DNA of 64,000 nucleotides, taken from NCBI RefSeq assembly GCF_021018895.1, contig NC_079374.1, positions 7,591,712-7,655,711 on the forward strand. The letters run 5' to 3'. Position numbers and translations under genes: made by a program. The notes under the pieces were generated by a model. The model was not told where the DNA came from and did not search any database. It saw nothing but the letters and a program-made list of their open reading frames with translations. The stretch comes from Seriola aureovittata. Lineage: Eukaryota > Chordata > Actinopteri > Carangiformes > Carangidae. Position 1 is the first letter of the stretch; each line of letters begins with the position of its first letter. Of the stretch, positions 24,946 to 38,137 are shown piece by piece.

Positions 24946-25335
24946 CAAGAACCAATCAAGATTTATCTTGCAACAATCTCAAGAACTCATGATGCATCCA
25001 AAGGGACTACTGGAGCTCCCACAAGTACCCTGGAAACTTTCTCAAAGACACTTCCAAAAGCACTGATGTCACGCCACTACTGAACATTGACTCACCCCCC
25101 ACCCCCCCCCACCCCCCAACAGCGAGAACCTCTTCCGTTTTGATTGTTGGATTGTGGGATGATTAAAGCCTGACAACCTTTTCACTGACACCTGAGACCA
25201 CCTCAAAGACCATTAAAACTTTTTTTATGCACCCTGCGAATCTGCTCAAGGACGGCTTAAACCAGCTCAAGGATCCCTGGAACATCCTGAAGGACTATTT
25301 GAGCCTCTCAAGGACCCCTTAAGCCTTTACAAACC
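24420..25335. repeat. Degenerate repeat with 'cctcaagga' and 'acaacctc' words, including (CAA)n
   Basis: Phrases acaacctcctgaag, cttcactgacat/cct and ctcaaggac recur irregularly; (AAC)n lies at 24908-24945 and a C-rich run at 25096-25118. No gene. Confidence 0.45.
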
Positions 25336-25663
25336 CTGTCTCTCAAACTGTCTCACCACTGTCTGACCTTTTTTTCCCAGTGTCAGCGTATCAGCGCCCA
25401 TCAACACCACACCCAAATATCTGGCGATTTTAATCCGCATGCTTTTTTTTACTATTCTTCATTTAATAATTTAAATCTTTTCGTGTGGATGTACTACATA
25501 CTAAAATCTGTTATATTTAGTCTGCAGGGTCGCACTCCTGATTCCTTTATGATCTATATGAATTGAAGATATTTTTCAGTATGTGTGTGTATGATGAACG
25601 GCGTGGTGACAGAGTCGTCTTAATTCTGTCCTTCTGTCCTCTGAGATCTGGTTACAACACGCA

Positions 25664-25793
<130 letters not shown>

Positions 25794-26089
25794 CCCTTCT
25801 CTCTTACAGTAAGTTGCTGTTCTAAGAAGCTGCTATAAATACTGATACACATCTGCTGCTGCCTTCACATGGGAAGTATGTAAACCAGTATCAGAACTGG
25901 CCAACAATGAAGCAACGAGCCAGATGGTTTTATTTCAAGCTGCTGGTGATTGGTCAAAAGATCTGTTGAAGGCGGTTGTAAATAAAGACTTTTGGTGGAA
26001 AATGTATTCCCGAGTTTCTTTAAAGAGCCTTTCTCCATCTGTAGAGAGAAACAAGTAACTGAACTTGTGAAAGGTTTCCCAACTGGAAC

Positions 26090-26480
26090 TGACCAGTCCA
26101 ATACTGGAGCTGGCACTGTACAGCTTAGACCAGTATGATGAAACAGCTTAGTCCGGTCCAACACTGGAACCGGCACTGAACGGTTGAGACTAGTCTGACC
26201 CCTACAGCTGAATCCTATTGGTTTAGACCAGTTTCATACTGAAACTGTCTGATGCTAAAACTGACCAGTTTAGATCAGTCTGATACTGGAAGGTGACCAG
26301 TTAAGACCAGCTGGATACTGAAACTGCCATTGATCAGTTTAGATCAGTCTAATCGTGAGTGGATTAGACTACTCTGACACTGGAACTGGCTCTATCGGAT
26401 CAAACCAGTCTGCTACTGGAACTAGAATTAACTGGTTTACATCAGTCTGATACTGGAGCCGACCAGTTTAAATCTGTTGT
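26090..26480. repeat. Degenerate tandem repeat, unit about 25-35 bp (accagtctgatactggaact)
   Basis: gaccagtttagatcagtctgatactggaac-like units repeat about a dozen times with substitutions. Confidence 0.75.
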
Positions 26481-26933
26481 AATGGCCTGGTCACAACACA
26501 GAGAGGTTCATATATAGAAGCTTGACTACTCGCAGCACTAGCAGGTAAACTACTGGAATCACCTGTGTGGGTGTATGATGATGACAAGATGGTGCAATAA
26601 CTTGAACTGGGGATTTACTTTGCCCCTCGCGAACAGATCCACTAATCACATCATTTCACCTTTTTAAATGCTGGTGTGATCAGGCCTCAAATTATTATCA
26701 CACTATATCACAGTTCCAAATGTTTGAAATGATCAGGGTTTCTTTCCTGGTTAGTATTTGCCGACATCAGCGGCGGCATTTGGGATTAAATGGTCTATAA
26801 ATTGATTCTAAACCCTTTTTTAAGTGGTAGCATTTCCTGGTGGTCAGTCTCGTTTTCTCCGCAGTGGTCAGATTTATGATGTGGTTGCGGCCAGGGTCAT
26901 CTGTGGCATTCACACCCATACGCACACACATAA

Positions 26934-26936
26934 ATT

Positions 26937-26990
<54 letters not shown>
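26934..26990. repeat. (CA)n microsatellite, intron 4
   Basis: About 25 perfect units; a second, interrupted CA array is at 27,450-27,494. Confidence 0.95.
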
Positions 26991-26992
<2 letters not shown>

Positions 26993-27452
26993 GCTTGGAA
27001 GCTCATGTGATGAAGACGTAATGAGGAAAATCTCACACAGTGTCCTGCTGTACTGTCAGAACGACCCTGTAACTGATCTGACCTGCAGAGCTCTGTGTCA
27101 TCTGTCACAAACCACCTCCACATTTTGGCCAGTGGGTGTGGTTACTAAGAAGTGTGGTTGATATTCAATCACCCCGGCATGCAAATCCAAATGAGGCTAA
27201 TTTAGTTGCAGAAACGGACGAACAGCATCTGTGGTATTGAAAACTTATGTAGGTGGTCGACAGAATTTTGAATAACTGCTCTAGTCATTTTTTTAAGATC
27301 CACTGGTTCCAGCTTCTCACAAGTGAGGACTTTATGCTTTTCTGTGTCGTACATGACAGAAAAGGTGGATGAAAGTGTGATCGGGTGGACTGTCCACATG
27401 AACCCAATTAAAGACTGACCTCAGCTAGATATATAAAAGTAGCAAGACCACA

Positions 27453-27488
<36 letters not shown>

Positions 27489-27588
27489 CACACAGATGGC
27501 GCTACGTAGGTGTAATTAAAATAAAACTAGCACGCCAGCAACTAGTGGGCCATTAACAACACATCTTTCAACTGCACAACGCACTTCT

Positions 27589-27590
<2 letters not shown>

Positions 27591-27655
<65 letters not shown>

Positions 27656-27676
27656 TGTGTGTGTGTCTGTCTGTGT
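27591..27676. repeat. (TG)n microsatellite, intron 4
   Basis: About 28 TG units, a GGT interruption, then more TG and TCTG. Confidence 0.95.
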
Positions 27677-30648
27677 AAATATGTTGAAGCAGATATCAAA
27701 GTGTCTCAGTCATTCAGTGTATTTCTGAATGACTGAGATGCTTTGATTTCCTCCTGCAGGCACCAAGTCAGTTAATCATCACGCCTCTTCCATTGTCACA
27801 CAGACAACAGTGTTGATCAATAGCAAGCCGTGCTGACAGCACTGACCTTTGAGGGAACAAATCGTGGCCAACTTTATCCCAGCCTTTTACTGTCAGAGTA
27901 TAAACTTCTCCACAAACGAGGCACAGACAGTTTTAATGCTATGATTCAATCTTAGCAACCTAGCTAACGTGCTAACTGACAGCTTACCATGAGAATTAGT
28001 GGTACAAGCTGTAACTGCTTATTTATCATAAATAATGACAAACAGAGAGAAAGGCCAAATTACACAACACGGCTCTGTTATAACTTCTTTTAACTTTCCA
28101 TTGTATGAGGGATAATCACCCCGCTCACATTATGACAGTTCCCATGATCATCATGTGGATTAAATACAGTTGTAGTTTATCTCACACCTTCATTTGGGCT
28201 GGTGTGAAAGCTGCTGTCTGAACTCCGCTGCAGATTAAATAACTGGATTGAGAGCGGCCGAAAAAAAGATCCGATGAGGATCGTTTGACATCCGAAAGCA
28301 AAACGTATCAACCACAGGATTTTTTAATAGTAGGTATGTGAAGAAAAATCTACTATTAAATCCATTCTCCAATCCATTGTTCTGGCTGTGAACTGCTAAG
28401 AAAACAATCTGTGTATCCTATATTTACACAGAATCATTTGATTACCATGGTAACATGCATGCACGTCAGCACATGAGCACCAATCAGGAAGTGGAAAGGA
28501 TTTAAGGCGGAGGTGCGTAGAGTTAACATAAAACAAAAGAAGATAACGATTCTTTGTCACAAATTATAACATATGAGGCCGAGTTATCGTCTTCAGCAAT
28601 CAGTGATTTCTTTGTGACACCAGGGGAGATAAATGGAGTCATCAGGTGCAGTAAAGTTGTTGCCTTTCATGTTTACAGCCGTTGGTTCAATTGTAGTGAG
28701 TCAAAGCAGAGCAGAACTGAAAGACAGCAACAGATCTTTCTTTTTTAACTTTGGCCCAGACCAAATCAACCAAACCAAAATAACCACACCAGACCAAGAC
28801 CCTCCTTTTCAAATGGTGCCTCACACCAGAGGTCGAATGACAGCTTCCACACGGCCTAAACAAACCTGACCAGAACGCACACCACACTCTGTTTGACCGG
28901 CACCACACAGGCTGAGTGTGAAAGCAGCTTCATTGTTTAAACTGTTGGTGTCTTCTTGCATGATTTTAGAGATTTCTAACTCCAGTTGAGAAACACACAC
29001 AGCTATGAGAGCTACTCAAAATAATAATGTGCAAATATCACAGAACGAAGTCAAAGAATCAACATACACAAAACTATTGAAGAACAATTAAAAGGAATAA
29101 ATCCATTCACAAATATAATATTAGCAAAAGACAATCAGGTGAGAAAAGGGAATTCATATTTGAATATAAATAAAACCCAGACTGGTCAGAGTCAGTAACA
29201 GCTTAGAGGCGTTCGCTGTCTTAATCACCCTCGATTAAAAGCCCCAGAGGAGCCACTATCATTATTTCAGGGATTCGTCAGAACAGTCAAGTGTATTCCT
29301 TCATGTAATTTATTTATGTAATAAAGTTGAACATTTTAAGAAGGTACATTTTATATTTGTGTTGTGAAAAGTTTTTCAAATACAAAGAAATGACAACACT
29401 TTATAACGCAGTCTGCAATTTACAGTGTAATTTTGTTTTATGAATCAGGTCCCAATTAAATTACTTACTAGTTCCTATCGATGTTTAAACGTAGGAACAG
29501 TGTGATCCACCTACACAGATATGCTTTAGATGATTTTACTATGTTGTTTTTTCTCCTCAGTTGACAGAGAGAAACCTTTCAGGGCTGTTCACTGTTTTGC
29601 TTCCAACGCCTACTCATTACAAGTTACTGCAGTGTGAGCTTATTTTAAATCATAAAATGCAGGGGAACATATTAATGGCAATAAATATGGAAAAATGCCT
29701 GACTAAAGATATTCACTTTACTGTCAAGTGTGGCAACGTGGCGATCAAATCATCTTATTTGAGCAAGTAGAAACAAGAAAAAATGTTACATTTCTGCTTA
29801 AAAAAATAAAATAAAATGACTGTTCAATTATCAAAATAGTTGCTGATTAATTAACAGTTGCAGCCCATATATAAATCCCTGGATTGTGGGTGTAGCTGTA
29901 AAATTTGAGCACCACCTTTTAATATTTGATCTCTCCTACACATCACAGTAATGTTTGTCAATGAGTGAAACTACAATGTATTTGACATTACACAGTAATA
30001 GTAAGACGTGCGGTGAGAAGTGTAGCTGTTCTCCTTTTATCATCATTTTAATTACACAATAAAACGAGGTCGTAAACAGCATCTTTCCCAAACTTGAGTT
30101 TTGTTCGTTCCTCAGTGTTTACAATAACTCTTCAGTGTAAGTACGTCTCCTTTCCTCTGAAGTACCCGGTCACTGCTCCCTCGATCCCCATCGTCTTGCT
30201 TTCTTCCACTGGACTTACATTTAAGCGCCAGTAGAAAGTATTCTATTGGGACTTGATTCATGCGACAAAATTACACAGTGAATCGTGGGTAATATTATAA
30301 AGCGTTACCAAAGCAACAAATCCGGTTTTCTTTGAAAACGAAAACACAATATTCTTAAATCTCTAACTAATGTCAGAGTCCGGTGAATAAAGTATGGCTG
30401 TGTGACAGAGTATTTCCTGTGATGTAAACATCAGCATATCATCAGCTTCACGGTATCTTCCTCCAACTCAGCAGAGAAAACAGAGAAACATCTGCTTTCT
30501 CTGTTAATCAGACTGTAGAGTGATTCGAACCAACGGAGTCAAAGTGAAACCGACAGCAGAAACACTTCTCTCACAAGACGGCAGGAAGTGATGAAGGCAA
30601 GAGGATGAGGAAGAGCGAGGATGGCCATGAAGATGTAAAGGTTCCTAC

Positions 30649-30860
30649 CTGAACCAGACGCCTTTTTTTCTTTATCTCGCTCCAGATTTGTCTTTTTCCC
30701 TCTCTGTATTTATTCGATTCTACTGTACTCTACTGTAACCGTCTCCGTCGTCTACTGTACTCTGCCGATTTCTCTCCGTCTGTGATACTCTGCTGTCGTC
30801 TTTTTTACAAACCAAAGAGCAACAGCCAAACACACCCACCACTCACTCTGTGTGTGTGAG
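30649..30860 (-). other. Candidate alternative first exon of znf385 (uncertain)
   Basis: On the minus strand a non-repetitive block ends CTGGTTCAG|GTAGGA, a good donor at 30648-30647, without a clear matching acceptor upstream. ZNF385 genes are known to use several promoters, but nothing else supports transcription here. Confidence 0.2.
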
Positions 30861-31092
30861 AGAGAGAGAGCGAGAGAGAGAGAGCGAGCAAGTGTATCAG
30901 GTGACTGGAGCAAGAGTGGCATGTGTCATCGCTATCTGAACCCCCGAACCCTCAGCGTCAGGTGTGTGTTTCTGTATGTGTGTGTGTGTGTGTGTCACTT
31001 CTTAATCCCCTGCTGCCATTTCCTCCAGGGAGAGGAAACTCTATCCCTAAGGACGAGAGCGAGAGAGAGAGCGAGAGAGAGAGAGAGAGAGA
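30855..31092. repeat. Two (GA)n/(GAGC)n purine patches with a TG run between
   Basis: gagagagagcgagagagaga at about 30858-30890 and 31055-31091; (TG)n at about 30976-30995. Confidence 0.85.
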
Positions 31093-31236
31093 CCACACAC
31101 ACTACTTACAGATTATATTGGAGGATTAAAGATTAAATTACCCTGCTGCAGTCACTGCTTTTTGAGTGTCTGTATGTGTGCGACGAGATCAGAGAGCAGT
31201 TGTTGTCGGTTCACACCATGTCCTGTTACACAGTGA

Positions 31237-31239
<3 letters not shown>

Positions 31240-31297
<58 letters not shown>
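31240..31297. repeat. (TG)29 microsatellite, intron 4
   Basis: Perfect TG run. Confidence 0.95.
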
Positions 31298-31298
<1 letters not shown>

Positions 31299-32329
31299 GG
31301 ACACAAAACCAGCTGGTTCACAGGTAATAAACATTAAAAATAAAGTGCGATATCAAATGCTCCAGTTGTTTGTTGGTGGCAGTAACTTACTTCGCTGTAA
31401 CTCGCTCAGTGGGTTTCCCTCTTTTCATACAGAGCCTATAGTTTCCATCCAAATGTAGCGCAGATTGTAACCGAAATTTTGGGAAACTCTGCAAAAGAAG
31501 ATGCGATTTAAGTGCATTTCCATCCGTGTGGATGTCACTTGAATATTAATAGTTTGTCAACATAAAGCTGGTGGTGCAAATTTTTCCAATCGGTGTCGCT
31601 CAGCCACTGCAGAACAACTAAACGATCACCAGAAACAAGATGAAAACAGGACATTCCTGTTTGTTTCATGTGTCGATATGAGAAACAAAAGGCTCTCCTC
31701 ATCAATCCACACAGATCTGTTGTTTTTATCTTCGCAGCTGACATTTAAGTCACCATGTCATGATTCATTCTTATATCTATTTCTATTGCACTTTGTTGCA
31801 TTATGTTTTCTATTTCAGTGAAGTGTAAAAAATATTTTGACAATACTGTTTCCACTTGAATGAAAATTGGAAATGTGCATAAAACAGATGGATAGAAAAC
31901 TATAGACGGAATAGAAACCATCTATAAACCAGGAGATCCACTGATATTCACAAATACAAGAGTAAAGTCACTCCAAAAAAAGGACAGACGCATGGTGGAC
32001 GTTGTTTTCAGCTTTCAGTGTTACTTTTAACCATCAGAGGTGCAAAGTAAACAACAGCTTAAGGAGCTGCTGTTTACTGCCCCATGTCTGTATTTGTTAA
32101 CCTGTCACGCCACTTCACAACATCTTGCCAACGAACTGCAACTGACACTGGCACATGTTGATGAATGTAAATTTATTTCAAATTTAATTATTCAAACTTA
32201 ATTAAAGCGCAAATCCCTTGAGATGCATCATCTCATTTTCACGGCGGTCCTAATTTCAGAACGCACCTCCCCCTAAAACCACAAACGGCCATTTTTACAT
32301 CTGTTCTGTTTGTGCACAGGTTAAACAAA

Positions 32330-32500
32330 CTAGATACAGCGTGTTAATTAGTGAGCTTTCGAGGGGCTGGCACAGAGTCGGGCTAGAAATTTCCCTCTGC
32401 TTCCAGCCCTTATGTGAAGCTAGACGAACCAGGTCCCGACTCCAGCTCTGTTCTGCGTCTCATTTCACTCTCAGTAACAAGTGTATTCCCCCGAAATGTG
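32330..32500 (-). repeat. Dispersed percomorph repeat 'ttagcttagcttagcat' family, copy a
   Basis: ttaattagtgagctttcgag, gctggcacagagtcgggcta and ttccctctgcttccagccct correspond, diverged, to the reverse orientation of the family copies at 41.5, 46.9 and 57.7 kb. Confidence 0.6.
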
Positions 32501-32531
32501 TGAATATGAATAAAGAAACTGCCCATCAGCT

Positions 32532-32552
32532 CCCCCCCCCCCCCCCCCCCCC
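32532..32552. repeat. Poly(C) run
   Basis: 21 consecutive C's; the transcript strand is poly(G). Confidence 0.9.
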
Positions 32553-34262
32553 TTCCCCTGAGTCATGCCCATGTCACTAAAGAGTGAATGTGAGTACATG
32601 TGCAGCCTTGATGGTGCCAGTTTCGCCCGTGGACGTCCTTACAGTGCAATGACAGGATCCCTCACTGGTTTCCCACTGCAGAAAACACTGCTGCTGAAAT
32701 CACTGCAGCTGGAGACGAAGGCTGGAAGAACGCAGGATATTAATACACCAGTGACTCTACGGGGAGGAGAACCCGTCTTACTACCTTCATCTGCATCTTA
32801 AACATTCCTTATCCACGGAGAAGGAGAGTGGTGGAGAGACATAGACTGAGCGTGGTTCTGCTGACAGCAGCATTAGACATCACACTGCATTATTATTATG
32901 CAGAGAAACACACATTAACATAACAAGCGTGTGTGTGTGTGTGTGTGTCTGTGTGCATGTGTGTGTGTGTGTGTAAGTAGGTCACATTCAGATCCTTCTT
33001 CATCCAAAATGAACACACACACACACACACACACAAACAGCAGACCAATCAGGAATATGAAAACAGACAGGAGAGCTCCAGTCTGAGACTCAGTAGAAAA
33101 CAGTAGAAACTAACATAAACAGAGCATGTCCACCTACAGTAGAAATTCAGAATCAAACTAACATTGTATATGAACAAACAACATACTGGTGACTGAGCTC
33201 TTCGTCCAGTCCTACCAGTAGTGGTAGTTAAGTTTATCCTGAGGGTGGCGCTAGAGGAAAAGCCATGGTGGCATTAAAATCGAAGAGGTGCATCTTCTGT
33301 GGAGCAGGAATGTTATCAGGAAATTTCATAGAAACGAGACCTGTAGATTTCTGGATCTCTCTCACTTTGGGACGCTATTGTACGGCAAGAAGTGTTGGAC
33401 AAACTCAGGTTCAAGCTCAAGACAAAGGAAACAGAGCTACTTAATTACCATAAAATTAATTGACAACTATTCTGATCATTCATTAATCAGTGTAGTCATT
33501 TTCAAAGATAAATACCAAACCAATTCCCTGGTTCCAGATTCCCAAATGTGCTTTTTGGTCAAGATGAGAGTAAACAGAATATCTTTGGATTCTGGATGTT
33601 TGGCCAAATAAAATAAATATACAAATACATCACCTCGGGCTGTCAGACATTAAAACAAGGTTTTTCACTATATTTTGACATTATATAGACCAAATGTTTA
33701 ATCCATTAATCAAGAAAATAATATAAATTATTGGATTGTGGAATAATGAAAATAATCATTAGGTGCAGCCCTAAATGTTAACACTAAAAAAGACAAGGGA
33801 CTTTTACTTTGAAATCATTGAGAACAGTGGAGAAAGTTTCTTATCTGATCACTCCTTTTTTTCTAAAACATTCATCTAAGAGGGATTTTCTTTTTTTTTG
33901 CAGCACCAGTGACGCAGACTTGAATATCTCTGTGTTAAATGAGCCTGGTTCTGACTAAAAGAGGCCACAGAGCAACTAGAACTACTCTGAAAAACCCAGC
34001 AAAGGAAACCAGACTGAGCAACCTGGCAACCATAATGGACATCTGCAAAGCTCAACAAATGCCACCGTAATGAACAACCAAAGACACGACAGAGCTTAGA
34101 TGTATCAGTTAAATTGCATTTTCACAAACTTAGGATTTTGTGTGTCAGTTTCAGAGGAAAACAAACAACATCTATAAGCAGTGAAGGATGAAGCTCAGGT
34201 TTAATCTGCAGAAATAAAAACAGACACACTCTGGACAAGGGAATCCATTGTGTGTGTTTTTG

Positions 34263-34298
<36 letters not shown>

Positions 34299-34904
34299 AC
34301 ACACAAACACAAACACACACTGCTCTGTGGTGATGAGCAGCAGTGTGTGGGTAATAACAGCAGTCACGCCATCTATAATGAGAGGAATGTCAGACAGACA
34401 CACAGCAAGTAGTCACAGATTCAATGGTCCAATCTCATTATTTTCTCCTACTCCAAAATAGTGTTTCTTCCAGGAATGTTCTGGAAGTTCTCTGCACAAT
34501 AAATGTTCATTTAGCTGCTGGTGCACCTGGAAACAGTCCTTCTCTGTGTGAATAGTCACATTTCCAGGTTGAGCACACATAAGAAGATCATCCCATTTAA
34601 GAGAGAGCAAATAAGGCAGGAGAGGCTGCACAGTGTGTCGCAGTGTGTGTAGCAGAGATCTGAAGTGAGCAAAATCCTTTTTCAGACTGTTCCTCTACAG
34701 GAAACACTTTTTAATCCACCTGCTTTTAGGTGCATTGTTCATTTATGCCAAAAAAAGAAAAAAAAAATCATGAGCGGAAATGCCAGAAATTTGAAAACAA
34801 AAGCCAAAATGTTGCTCACTTTTTTGAGGTAGATAAGTTGGCATATAGAGAAAGAGAAGATGACAGATAATTAGCCACACTGCTGTCAGTCTGTCCACCA
34901 CTTT

Positions 34905-35265
34905 GTTCCAGACTGAATTATCTCAACAGCTAACAGATGAAGTGTCATGAGATTTGGTGTCTCCAGAGGACACATCCTGCTGTCTGTGATGATCATCTGA
35001 CTTTTCTTCTAATGCAACAGTGTGTGTTTCACATGTGTGGTTTTAAGCGTACTTTATGTTCACTGCTAATTAAATAAATCTTAGCATGCACACTAAACTA
35101 AGGTGGTGTACATAGTAAACACTATACCTGCTTAGCATCAGCATGTTAGCGTTGTCATTGGTTGAATGTTAGCTTGCTGATATTTAAGACATTTAGCTCA
35201 AAGCAATGTCGTTTCATAAAGCTTCACAAAGCTGCTAGCATGACTGAACACTCGGCCTCGCTCAT
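34905..35265 (+). repeat. Dispersed percomorph repeat ('ctaa...gcatgttagc' family), copy a
   Basis: Ordered words cagactgaattatctcaaca, cactgctaatt, ctatacctgcttagcatcag, catgttagcgttgtcattgg and catttagctcaaagca follow the family order seen at 54.45-54.80 kb. Confidence 0.65.
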
Positions 35266-36448
35266 GCTGTTGTCTCTGAGCTCCACAACATTGCACTTGT
35301 AATGAAACAATCACTGTGGTTACAGTGAAGAATTTTAGCTACGAATTGAGGCGTTCACATCCATAGTGACTGAACAGTGTACAGGACTCTCAGCACTATC
35401 ACATTGTTAGTCTTGTTCTAACACACCTTGACGTACCAGTCAAGGTGTATTTCTATCCTATAGTATAGTGACTGTGTTATTAACTAATATCTGGCAGGTC
35501 TCCACAGTCTTTTGGTTACATTGATATGAAACCAGCAACATGTTCAAATACAGCTGGAATAATTTCCACAGGTTGGAATAACCAAATCCAAACACTAAAT
35601 CAGCACATTTGAAATTAAAAAAACAACATCATCATATACCAAAACTTGCAGTAAATCTCAATTTAAGTACAAATCTCTGGTTATGTAACAACATAAAATC
35701 AGCTCCCATCAGCATTTGTCACATCTTCCTTTTATCTATAGTAAAATGTTTACACCTCAGCCAAGAGAAAACAACATCTACCTTTCACTTTGAATTTCTG
35801 TTGTTTCACTACAGTATTTTTATGGGTTCGCAAATGTGAAATCAAAACAAATACAGTAAGTAGAAAACAGCCCTAGAAAATCTGATATTTTGTTGTGATC
35901 TGTAAATGACTCAATAATTATAATGACCCTCTGGAGAACAGCTGATTCTGTCTCTGAGACGATGACAGGTTTGACTGGTACCACCATTTTTACTGAGCAC
36001 AATGTGAGACTACAGAGAGAGACTATAACCTGACTATAACCTCAGTTCAAGGTTTAAGTCCAGGTCATGACCTCCGGGTCATGTCATCCCCACCCACCCC
36101 CACCAAAATAACACACTCTCACGTAAGACACACCTGTGTGCAGCCACGGTGCACATGTAATCATGCAAAGAGACACAGAAAATAGACACTAACAATGAAA
36201 AACAAATCAGCTAATTCTGGAGCTTAAACAGAAATAGACAGGAGAAGGATTTCCTACCTCGACTTAGGAAACTACTCCACATCATCAACAGGGAGACAGC
36301 TGTCTCACCTCCTCCTCCTCCTCCTCCCTCTCCTCTCTATCATCTGCTCCCCCGATATCAAAAAGCAGCGAAGAGAAAACACAAACCAAATAGCGGAGAA
36401 TCGCCGTCTGACTGTCTATCTGTGTGAACGCAGAGACACATGCATGCG

Positions 36449-36465
36449 CGTGTGTGTGTGTGTGT

Positions 36466-36499
<34 letters not shown>

Positions 36500-36532
36500 C
36501 TGTGTGTGTGTGTGTGTGTGTATGTATGTGGA
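36449..36532. repeat. Interrupted (TG)n microsatellite, intron 4
   Basis: TG runs with TC and TA interruptions. A second donor-like block on the minus strand lies left of it (GTCGAG|GTAGGA at about 36258). Confidence 0.9.
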
Positions 36533-36959
36533 TAGAAGAGGGCGACCGACACGGCGAGAAAGAGACAGTGTATGTGAATCACTGAGGTGATGATATTCAG
36601 GGTGAGCGGTGATGACAGCCCCTCTGTCTCAATGGAAATCCCTCTTTCTCTGTCTCTCTATCTCCGTGCTGCTCACTCGCTCTCACCCAGTTCATGGCAT
36701 CGTGATTCAAATTCAGGGAAGAGGAGGAGAGGAGAGGAGAGAAGACGTGGGTATAAGCTTGGAGTTCCTCCATTCTCCAAATCAAAATACACAATTAAAT
36801 TAGACAAGAATGAAAAGGAAACAGATTAAGAATGATTCATATAATGAAATAACCAAAAAGGAAGAAAGATGGTACGACTAACTCAATTAAAGACAGAAAG
36901 AGAAGAATAAACAGAAGTGAGACTGTGAACCAGCCCTCCACAGGTTTCCTACAACTGCT

Positions 36960-37735
36960 AGTCCTCGATCAATCCGACCTACCAGTCCTCTGAGATCTTT
37001 CTATTATCTATTCCACAAGTCACAGGGTTACTTTTACACTAGACTGGATCTAGTTATGCTAGTCCTACTAGTTTTATTTACCAGCCAGTTCTATCGTAAA
37101 ACAAGTTTTCTACTAAACCTTGACTAATCCTACCAGTTTTCTACTAGTTACACCAGCATTTTCAGGTTTCTACTACACCTTGTCTAGTCCTACCGATCTT
37201 TTGACTATAGTGCCACAGTCCAAGCTGTTGTCTACCAATCCTCTATCAATTCAACCTGTCCTTTACTATATTTGAGAGATCTAGAGACCATGCCATGACT
37301 CATCCTACCAGTCTTCTACTAGTTCTGCTGGTTCTTCAGGTACTATACCAGGCCTTTTAGTCCTCGAGCAGACCAACCCAGTCTTCTTCTACTCCTGCTA
37401 GTCCAACCAGTCTTTTGCTTGTTTTGTTATTTCTACTGGTTTTCTAGTTGACCTCTACTAGTCATATCAGTCTTCTACCCATTCTAATAGCCCTACCAGT
37501 TTTCCTATAATCTTCTACCAATCCTACCAGTCCTCCGCCAGAGCTCTACTAGTCCTTTACTATCTGCTAGTTCCACAGTTCTTCACTAGTCCTGCACCAG
37601 TCCTATAGGTCTCCCTGGCTTCCACTAGTTCATTATCATTCCTACTAGTCCTCAGCAGTCTCCATGTTGATTGGTTCTATGTTAGTCTTCTACCAGCCCT
37701 CTACTAGTTCCTCTAGTATTACAAGTTGTGTACTG
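36960..37735. repeat. Degenerate tandem repeat, core ctactagtcctaccagtctt
   Basis: Phrases tctactagtcctaccagt, cttctaccagtcc and ctagttctac recur over about 770 bp with heavy drift. Confidence 0.75.
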
Positions 37736-37925
37736 GTGGTGATGTGTGTCATATATACGGGTCATATATACCCCCATCCAGGCACCACCTCCCGACCCCC
37801 CCTCTGAGCCCATTGTCACCACTGTACAGCACTATGAGTGTGTGAATCTGTCAGCAGAGTCTATTCATACACTGCTGAATACATCAACGCAAGACCACGC
37901 ATCAACACCTGCTCAATCTCTCCAT

Positions 37926-37950
37926 CACACACACACACACACACACACAC

Positions 37951-37985
<35 letters not shown>

Positions 37986-38096
37986 CTGCAATTTGTGTCT
38001 ATTAATAACTGTCTATTTCTCAGCTCATTATATATGGGGTATCAGCAGGACAACATGTTGACCTTTATTAGCCCAGGAGAGCTAATTAGAAATAGT

Positions 38097-38136
<40 letters not shown>
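37926..38136. repeat. Two (CA)n microsatellites
   Basis: 37,926-37,983 (one AAC interruption) and 38,097-38,136, 113 bp apart. Confidence 0.93.

Positions 38137-38137
<1 letters not shown>

Noticed and set aside
24823..25083. 86-codon plus-strand frame with a poly-Thr run
   Set aside because: The Thr run comes from (AAC)n and the surroundings are degenerate repeat; no homology.
36587..36829. Short plus-strand frames near 36.6-36.8 kb as a gene
   Set aside because: Low-complexity context, no splice or start support and no recognisable domain.
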